From contig DATFXR010000830.1 of assembly GCA_035315685.1 (NCBI GenBank), forward strand, positions 1-11,596: a DNA stretch of 11,596 nt. The letters are read 5' to 3'. The position numbers and the translations under genes were made by a program. Shown here piece by piece: positions 7,601-11,596 of the stretch. Below the pieces are notes generated by a model. The model was not told the origin of the DNA, made no database searches, and worked only from the letters and a program-made list of their open reading frames with translations. The stretch is from QHWK01 sp035315685 (GTDB taxonomy: Bacteria > Acidobacteriota > Vicinamibacteria > Vicinamibacterales > CAVVIG01). Numbering within the stretch: position 1 is the stretch's first letter; each line of letters begins with the position of its first letter.

Positions 7601-10422
7601 CGGCGTACGCTGTGCCATTGAATCTGCACGAGCGTGACGTCTACCGTGATGCCGGAAACCGGCGTCCCGTTCGGCGCGACGGCGACCACTTCAGTGTTCA
7701 GGCCATCCTTCTGATCGACGAACAGCGACGGACGTTTGAGGCCGACGTACCACGGCGCCGGATGCACGAGGAATGACGACCGGTTCGCGATGTGCTGCCT
7801 CGACACGTCTTCGACGTCGGCTTCGAGCGTGTACTCGTACGGAAACCCGTCGCTGGGCCGCGTCTCGAGATCGAGCGTCAGCTGTCCCTGTCGGTCGATC
7901 GATGCCGACTTCGCGTCGAGCTCGCCGCCTTCGCCACGCCTGTCGCGATCGAAGCCGACGAACGTGAAGCGATCGGATGGGTACGCCTTTTGTACGGCGG
8001 CCGGCGCCTGGTAGACCGGTGCCCGGGAGAACGTCCATCGCGCCGGCCGATTGGCCATCGCCGCACCGAACAGGTATCGCGCGTTCACGACGCCTTTCAG
8101 CGTGGCGCCCGCCGTTGGCACTGGCGTATCCGCGCCGAGTTGCACGTCCACGCGGAACTCGGGCCGGCGGTACGCGGCCACCAGAAAGCCGCCGCGCACG
8201 ATCTTCTGGTAATCGGTTTCCCCTGGCAGGTCGTCGTCGGTTTCCCGAGGCGGTGCGGGCGTCTTCTCTTCGAACGCGCTCTTGTCGAGCGTCACCTCGA
8301 TCGAGTAGTTGCCGAGGGCGCCGTTGCCGGCGAGACGCGCCGTCCACTCCGTCGTGCTCCAGCCGTTGATCGCCACCGTCCGTGAGTCGACCACCCGGTT
8401 GCGGCTGTCCCGCATCGCGACGTAGAGCGGTGTTCCGCTCGCAATCGTCTGGATCCCTGCGGGCGTGTCGCGGCGCAGCACCGCCTTGAAATGAAGTTCT
8501 TCGCCCAGCCTGTAGACTCCGCGATCGCTGAACACCGTGCCGCGCAGCAGCGGCTCGGCCTCGCTGATGTCGTACTGTGTGCCGAAGAAATACGGCTCGA
8601 TGCCTTCGTTCCAGTCGCTGCCGACGTAGGCGACGTCGCCGTCCTTCGAGGCCGTGACGATGAACGAGAAGGTGTAGGGGTGCCGGGGACTTCTCAGGCG
8701 CGTCTGCGGAGCGACGACGATGCCGTCCGCGCCGGTCGTTCCGCTCCACGCCGTGTTGTTGTCGGTGCGGATGATCGAGACGTCGGCGTTCGCGACTGGC
8801 GCGCCGGTATCGAGCCGCGTGACGAACACGAGCGTGTTCTGCGGGCTGTCCTTGACGGTGATGCCCAGGTTCGTCACCTGGACGATCGCGGCGGTCGGTC
8901 GCAGCGTCTCGCCGTAGGTGTGCGTCTGCGGAATCATGGCGCCAGGCTGAATCGCCGCCCAGACGAGGCCGGTACCGGACGGCGACAAGGCGCGTGACAG
9001 ATCGAGGCCGTGCGACTGGATGCGATCGGGCGTCACCCCGAGCGTCCGCCGCGTACCGGGCCCGGCGGGCCCGGCATGAAACTCCTTCTCCATCAGGTCG
9101 TGAATGGTCGGCATCAGTCGATCAGGAGTGATCGCCTGCGTCCACTGCCGCACCTCGGTGAAGTTGCGCGCGTGAAACGGCAGCGGACCGCCGCCGGTTT
9201 CCCACACGCCGTGGCCGTCCCCGAAGCTCGTGAACGCCGTCTCGTGCCAGTTCTCGACGACGCCCACCCACCGGTATCCGAGCGTCTGGCCATCGTCGGC
9301 CTGCAGCGCCGGGTCGAGTGAGATCGCAAACGTTCGCGCGGGTGGCTGACGCGTGAATCCGACATCCTCGAGCGAGAAGTGCCGTGTGGATTCGGAACGG
9401 CTCGACGCGCGCGGCGCGGGTGACGGCTGGATGGCGACCTCGCGCGCGCGGTCGGTGACGTCGCGGACCGCAACCGCACGCCGAATCGCGTCGAGCCGCG
9501 CGTCCGACCGCAGGATCCCGACGTTGTATTCATTGCCGTTGCAGTGCTCGACGCATCGGAAGCCGTCGACGAAGAAGGAGGGCGCGAGCCGCGCCACGTA
9601 TGTCTGCGGCCGCGGCGGAGTCGCGCGCCCCTCGACGGCGGGCAGCCCGGTGTCGAGGGTGAGACGGAGCCACCCGTCGGGCGACGGCGCACCAGTCGTC
9701 TGCAGGACGACGAGATCGGGAGCGGGCGGAAACCGCTCAGTGTCCCAGGTGCGTGCCAGTGCGAGTGCGACCAGCGCGTTCGACGCGGCGATCCCTTTCA
9801 CTGCGACGACTTTCCCGTCGAATCGTGCCGCCTCCACCGCACCCATTCGGATGCGCTGCTCCGATGAGAGGGTCGGCGGATCCCATTCGTGCGGGTCGTA
9901 GCGCGCCGTGAGGTGCGCCAGGACGTCGGCGGGCTGCATCGGCTGGTTGAAGCGCAGCACGATCACCGCCGGCGCGTCGTACCTGCCGTTGAGACGATAC
10001 CAGTTGGTTTGCAGCAGCCGCGCCGTTGGCGTGGTGAAGGTGAAGGTGTACGCGCGCTCGAGGCGCCGTCCGCTCACGGCCGTCGTGCCGGCCGCAATCG
10101 TGACGTCGTATCGCGTCGCACGCGGCAGCGGCGGCTTCGGTTCGGGCGTGAAGATCAAGAGCGTCGGCCCGGCCCAGCGGAACGCGCCGGCGACCGCCGG
10201 CCGGATCGAGAAGAACGGCGCCGTCACCGTGTCAGGAATCCGTCCGATCGGTACCATCGGCTCGGAAAACCGCACACGGATTTCCGCCGCCTGCTCCAGG
10301 CTCTGAATCTCGCCATTCGGCTGCGCGCTGACGACTGAGAGCGGCGCCGCCGTCTGCGCGCTCGCGGCGCCGGCGGAGACCAACGACACGAGGAGAAACA
10401 GTCGTACGAGATCACCACGCAT
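4597..10422 (-). CDS. Secreted alpha-2-macroglobulin family protease inhibitor, thioester (type I, YfhM-like)
   Basis: Bacterial alpha-2-macroglobulins trap attacking proteases: cleavage of a bait region triggers a conformational change and covalent capture through a thioester. The product has 1941 residues from the ATG at 10422-10420. This start is chosen because GGAG (10432-10429) lies 6 bases upstream and a signal peptide follows at once (LFLLVSLVSAGA, then ASA with predicted cleavage after residue 22). The frame continues 49 codons further upstream but without signal-like character. An N-terminal Ig/macroglobulin-like domain (about 25-150) is followed by macroglobulin domains, with NLGITVKDSP from 518 and the family motif DRGVYRLGE from 633. 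A bait-like stretch lies at about 1190-1235, the FWLGS block is near Trp1239, and the thioester motif CLEQ has Cys1449 and Gln1452 within YPFGCLEQ. A thioester domain and a C-terminal macroglobulin domain (about 1795-1941) complete it. There is no lipobox cysteine. It is longer than the roughly 1650 residues of E. coli YfhM. The 4-base overlap with pbpC matches the known pairing. Confidence 0.94.
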   Translation of the reverse strand: MRGDLVRLFLLVSLVSAGAASAQTAAPLSVVSAQPNGEIQSLEQAAEIRVRFSEPMVPIGRIPDTVTAPFFSIRPAVAGAFRWAGPTLLIFTPEPKPPLPRATRYDVTIAAGTTAVSGRRLERAYTFTFTTPTARLLQTNWYRLNGRYDAPAVIVLRFNQPMQPADVLAHLTARYDPHEWDPPTLSSEQRIRMGAVEAARFDGKVVAVKGIAASNALVALALARTWDTERFPPAPDLVVLQTTGAPSPDGWLRLTLDTGLPAVEGRATPPRPQTYVARLAPSFFVDGFRCVEHCNGNEYNVGILRSDARLDAIRRAVAVRDVTDRAREVAIQPSPAPRASSRSESTRHFSLEDVGFTRQPPARTFAISLDPALQADDGQTLGYRWVGVVENWHETAFTSFGDGHGVWETGGGPLPFHARNFTEVRQWTQAITPDRLMPTIHDLMEKEFHAGPAGPGTRRTLGVTPDRIQSHGLDLSRALSPSGTGLVWAAIQPGAMIPQTHTYGETLRPTAAIVQVTNLGITVKDSPQNTLVFVTRLDTGAPVANADVSIIRTDNNTAWSGTTGADGIVVAPQTRLRSPRHPYTFSFIVTASKDGDVAYVGSDWNEGIEPYFFGTQYDISEAEPLLRGTVFSDRGVYRLGEELHFKAVLRRDTPAGIQTIASGTPLYVAMRDSRNRVVDSRTVAINGWSTTEWTARLAGNGALGNYSIEVTLDKSAFEEKTPAPPRETDDDLPGETDYQKIVRGGFLVAAYRRPEFRVDVQLGADTPVPTAGATLKGVVNARYLFGAAMANRPARWTFSRAPVYQAPAAVQKAYPSDRFTFVGFDRDRRGEGGELDAKSASIDRQGQLTLDLETRPSDGFPYEYTLEADVEDVSRQHIANRSSFLVHPAPWYVGLKRPSLFVDQKDGLNTEVVAVAPNGTPVSGITVDVTLVQIQWHSVRRAEGNGFYTWDTERKEIEAGHFTIRTGSEPVPLAVPLADGGSYVLRAEARDGGFQSTTSLSFFALGAGYTAWARYDHNRIDLVPERDTYKPGDTARLMIQSPWESATALLTVEREGIRSHSQFALTSTQQTVTVPIAAADIPNLFVSVLLVKGRTKADTTDDTSDPGKPAFRLGYTRLAVEDASKRLAMTVKANKVEFRPAGSAKVDVQVNDSQGVPAASEVTLWAVDYGVLSLTGFRPPDILRSVYVPKALEVMNEDSRQRIVSRRVLTPKGSDEGGGGGDEGGVSAVRRDFRVLAFWLGSVATDARGHAAVDVKLPESLTTYRIMAVSGDKASRFGSGESEIRINKPVVLKSAFPRFLTRGDTAYFGSVITSQLKEAGTATITMRSLDPDVLEITGDSRRSVRVGANASSEVRFEVVAKTVGRARVQTSVRLAGESDAFEESVPVEITVAPESTAAYGEAAPDASQPLAIPTGIVPNVGGLHVELASTALVGLGEGARYVVEYPFGCLEQRASRTFVLATAADLGAAFRLPGIDARDIRARAQSSLRELETFQCPSGGFAFWPGNCRTVSPFLTSYALHVLQTAASLKYDVSADVMRQGYDYLEHELAEPQPTNEGWWPMYTAWQAFAVKVLADGHRNQDSNINRLYQYRDRMPVFALAYLHDAVTQKGEAGARLADLRRRMTNAILPEAGSAHVEELNDPYLLWFWNSNVRSSAIVLNTLVRVGAESGEVTPMVRWLMTARANGRWGNTQENAIVMQALVSYYRKYEAQTPNFTATVRLGTEDLVRATFRGRSTEATTKDVPMAMLTKETAATRALTLRREGDGTLFYAARLTYAPDAAALTARDNGFRIERKYATVGDAAGTSFTAGDLVRVTLSFDLPKERRYVAVTDPIPAGFEPVESWFSTTAADVAKQTEEQDGTDTPSWEDVWKRGTFDRIERHDDRVLLFATRLADGHHEFSYVVRATTAGSFVVAPAQVEEMYAPEISGRTATATIEVKR
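4606..4611 (-). promoter_or_regulatory. pbpC Shine-Dalgarno within the end of the macroglobulin gene
   Basis: The minus strand reads GAGGTG at 4611-4606, with GAGG 7 bases before the GTG at 4600-4598. It lies inside the last codons of the upstream gene and supports the GTG start and the 4-base overlap. Confidence 0.6.
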
Positions 10423-10428
10423 GCGACG

Positions 10429-10432
10429 CTCC
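10429..10432 (-). promoter_or_regulatory. Ribosome-binding site of the macroglobulin gene
   Basis: GGAG on the minus strand, 6 bases before the ATG at 10422-10420. It decides between this start and the longer open frame that would begin at 10569 and overlap sdhC. Confidence 0.65.
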
Positions 10433-10458
10433 GTTGGTTGGGTAGTGAGCGGCGGGGG

Positions 10459-10479
10459 GACGCTCGTCGAGCAAGCGTC
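10459..10479 (-). promoter_or_regulatory. Possible hairpin in the macroglobulin mRNA leader
   Basis: GACGCT (10459-10464) and AGCGTC (10474-10479) are complementary arms around a 9-base loop. A competing inverted repeat, GCTCG-T-CGAGC, lies at 10462-10472. It lies about 37 bases upstream of the macroglobulin start codon. No T tract follows on either strand, so it is not a typical terminator. Function is unknown. Confidence 0.25.
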
Positions 10480-10516
10480 GCATCGACTCCGCTCGCCGTC
10501 AAGATCGCGCCTGCGT

Positions 10517-10532
10517 GAGGTTGCGCATCCTC
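10517..10532. promoter_or_regulatory. Imperfect 16-base palindrome, candidate operator
   Basis: GAGGTTGCGCATCCTC is a dyad in which seven of eight base pairs match: GAGG/CCTC arms around a TGCGCA core, with one T/T mismatch. It lies 28 bases upstream of the sdhC start codon, over the place a -35 element would occupy. This suits a dimeric repressor site, but I do not recognise the regulator. Confidence 0.3.
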
Positions 10533-10544
10533 GCGAGCGAACAG

Positions 10545-10550
10545 TAAACT
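10545..10550 (+). promoter_or_regulatory. Possible -10 element for sdhC
   Basis: TAAACT matches TATAAT at four of six positions and is the only AT-rich hexamer in this GC-rich spacer. TTGCGC at 10521-10526 could be a weak -35 element with an 18-base spacer. Transcription would then begin at or only a few bases before the ATG at 10560, giving a leaderless or near-leaderless mRNA. This is a weak prediction. Confidence 0.3.
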
Positions 10551-10559
10551 GGTCGATCG

Positions 10560-11246
10560 ATGGCTTCACGTATCGGCGTCTTTGCGACGTCGGTCGGGAC
10601 GAAAATCCTGATCGGCCTGTCGGGTCTGTTTCTCGTCTTCTACCTTCTCATTCACATCGGCGGAAACCTGGTCGTCTTCGCAGGTCCTGCGGCCTACAAC
10701 AAGTACGCGTTCACCCTCGAGCACAACAAGGCGCTGCTCTACCCGCTCGAGGTGATCATCCTCGCCGGCTTCCTCACGCACATCTACAAGACGGTGACGA
10801 TGTTCCTCGCCAACCAGCAGGCACGTCCGGTCGCGTACGTGCAGAAGAAGCGCGCCGGCAAGCCAAGCCGAAAGACGCTCGCGTCGTCCACGATGATCGC
10901 GTCGGGTCTGTGGCTGATCGTCTTCCTGGTGTTCCACGTCAAGGCGTTCCGCGAAGGCTGGGGCTCGAACGAGTACGAGTGGGCCGCGGGCGGGCGCGAT
11001 CTCTACCGCCAGGAGATGGAGATCTTCTCCAGCCCGCTGCTCGTTGGCTTCTACATCCTCTCGATGATCGTCGTCGGATCGCACCTGTGGCACGGCGTGT
11101 CGAGCGCGTTCCAGTCGCTCGGCCTCGATCATCCAGCGGTGACACCGCGGCTGATCACCGCCGGCAAGGTACTCGCGCTCCTGATCGCGGGCGGCTTCAT
11201 CGTGATCGCCGCCTGGGCCTACCTCACACAGGGAGGACGCGCATGA
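10560..11246 (+). CDS. sdhC: Succinate dehydrogenase cytochrome b558 subunit
   Basis: This membrane subunit anchors succinate dehydrogenase and passes electrons through haem to quinone. The 228-residue product fits the single-subunit b558 family (Bacillus and epsilonproteobacterial types) rather than the two small anchors SdhC and SdhD of E. coli. I see five hydrophobic segments (about 16-40, 59-84, 108-127, 158-180 and 197-222). Histidines at 32 (LLIHIGGN), 74 (THIYK), 126 (VFHVK) and 175 (SHLWH) are at the spacing expected for two haems. The ATG at 10560 has no Shine-Dalgarno sequence in front of it. The gene overlaps sdhA by 4 bases (ATGA, 11243-11246), so the two are surely one operon, with sdhB probably following outside the window. 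Menaquinone use is likely for this family but cannot be read here. Confidence 0.93.
   Translation: MASRIGVFATSVGTKILIGLSGLFLVFYLLIHIGGNLVVFAGPAAYNKYAFTLEHNKALLYPLEVIILAGFLTHIYKTVTMFLANQQARPVAYVQKKRAGKPSRKTLASSTMIASGLWLIVFLVFHVKAFREGWGSNEYEWAAGGRDLYRQEMEIFSSPLLVGFYILSMIVVGSHLWHGVSSAFQSLGLDHPAVTPRLITAGKVLALLIAGGFIVIAAWAYLTQGGRA
11231..11236 (+). promoter_or_regulatory. Ribosome-binding site of sdhA
   Basis: GGGAGG lies 6 bases before the ATG at 11243, inside the last codons of sdhC. It is a strong site, in contrast to sdhC, which has none. Confidence 0.8.
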
Positions 11247-11596
11247 AACTCGAGGCGCGCATTCCCTCGGGACCGATCGAACGCAAGTGGGACCGGCACA
11301 AGTTCGAGATGAAGCTGGTCAATCCGGCGAACAAGCGCAAGTACACGATCATCGTCGTCGGCACCGGTCTGGCGGGCGCGTCCGCGGCGGCGTCGCTGGG
11401 GGAGCTCGGCTACAACGTCCTGAACTTCTGCATCCAGGACTCGCCCCGGCGCGCCCATTCGATCGCCGCGCAGGGTGGCATCAACGCTGCGAAGAACTAT
11501 CAGAACGACGGCGACAGCGTCTATCGCCTCTTCTACGACACGGTGAAGGGCGGCGACTACCGCTCGCGCGAAGCGAACGTCTACCGGCTGGCGCAG
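11243..11596 (+). CDS. sdhA: Succinate dehydrogenase flavoprotein subunit, 5' part only
   Basis: This is the FAD-carrying catalytic subunit that oxidises succinate to fumarate on the cytoplasmic side of the membrane. Only the first 118 codons are in the window; family members of this type have roughly 600 to 650 residues. After a 33-residue lead comes the Rossmann dinucleotide-binding segment YTIIVVGTGLAGASAAASL (34-52, glycines 40, 42 and 45). His72 in RRAHSIAAQGGINAAKNY matches the histidine that binds FAD covalently. The next visible block, NDGDSVYRLFYDTVKGGDY, is typical of the SdhA/FrdA family. The start overlaps the sdhC stop (ATGA) and is supported by GGGAGG upstream. The frame is open to the right edge. 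Confidence 0.97.
   Translation, partial: MKLEARIPSGPIERKWDRHKFEMKLVNPANKRKYTIIVVGTGLAGASAAASLGELGYNVLNFCIQDSPRRAHSIAAQGGINAAKNYQNDGDSVYRLFYDTVKGGDYRSREANVYRLAQ

Larger units (their letters stand above)
10423..10559. promoter_or_regulatory. Divergent promoter region between the macroglobulin gene and sdhC
   Basis: These 137 bases separate the two divergent start codons and must hold or overlap the promoters for both transcription units. The segment contains an imperfect palindrome at 10517-10532, CTCGCGAG at 10530-10537, a potential leader hairpin for the macroglobulin mRNA at 10459-10479, and an AT-richer patch next to the sdhC start. For the macroglobulin gene, TTGACG on the minus strand (10502-10497) resembles a -35 box, but no convincing -10 box follows at 16 to 18 bases. 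Confidence 0.6.

Noticed and set aside
9056..9074. A perfect 9-base-arm GC palindrome (CCGGGCCCG/CGGGCCCGG) inside the macroglobulin gene
   Set aside because: It encodes Gly-Pro-Ala-Gly-Pro-Gly and is explained by GC-rich Gly and Pro codons. No T tract follows and it is deep inside a gene, so it is not a terminator.
10423..10569. Upstream extension of the macroglobulin frame to an ATG at 10569
   Set aside because: It would bury the signal peptide behind 49 residues and overlap the sdhC start. The internal ATG at 10422 has a good ribosome-binding site and a signal sequence directly after it.

Overview
The window is a GC-rich, densely coding bacterial chromosome segment with six protein genes and no RNA genes, insertion sequences or CRISPR arrays that I can see. 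Three things suggest a soil-type member of the Acidobacteriota, perhaps the Vicinamibacteria: the GC-rich codon use, the cytochrome b558-type SdhC, and two repeat types whose peptide translations (a VRLKPDTT-type octapeptide and an NPEPRTP-type repeat) I associate from memory with that group. This assignment is inference; no marker gene is present.

Layout. On the minus strand, read from right to left, lie four co-directional genes. The first encodes a large secreted alpha-2-macroglobulin-family protein (10422 to 4597). Next is pbpC, encoding penicillin-binding protein 1C (4600 to 2099), which overlaps the macroglobulin stop by 4 bases (GTGA). Then come sucC (2038 to 878) and sucD (838 to beyond the left edge), the two subunits of succinyl-CoA synthetase. 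On the plus strand, divergent from the macroglobulin gene across a 137-base spacer, are sdhC (10560 to 11246) and the first 118 codons of sdhA (11243 onward), which also overlap by 4 bases (ATGA).

Function. The macroglobulin/PBP1C pair is a known bacterial partnership. PBP1C is thought to repair peptidoglycan, while the thioester macroglobulin traps foreign proteases that enter through a damaged envelope. Here the pair sits between two consecutive steps of the citric acid cycle: succinyl-CoA synthetase on one side and succinate dehydrogenase on the other.

The most unusual features are two repetitive elements inside the pbpC reading frame. One is a perfect palindrome plus tandem 14-mers inserted in the glycosyltransferase domain. 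The other is a 7-base tandem repeat in the linker before the C-terminal domain, where gain or loss of units would shift the frame. I see no wholly new multi-gene system; the novelty lies in these intragenic repeats and in the gene neighbourhood.
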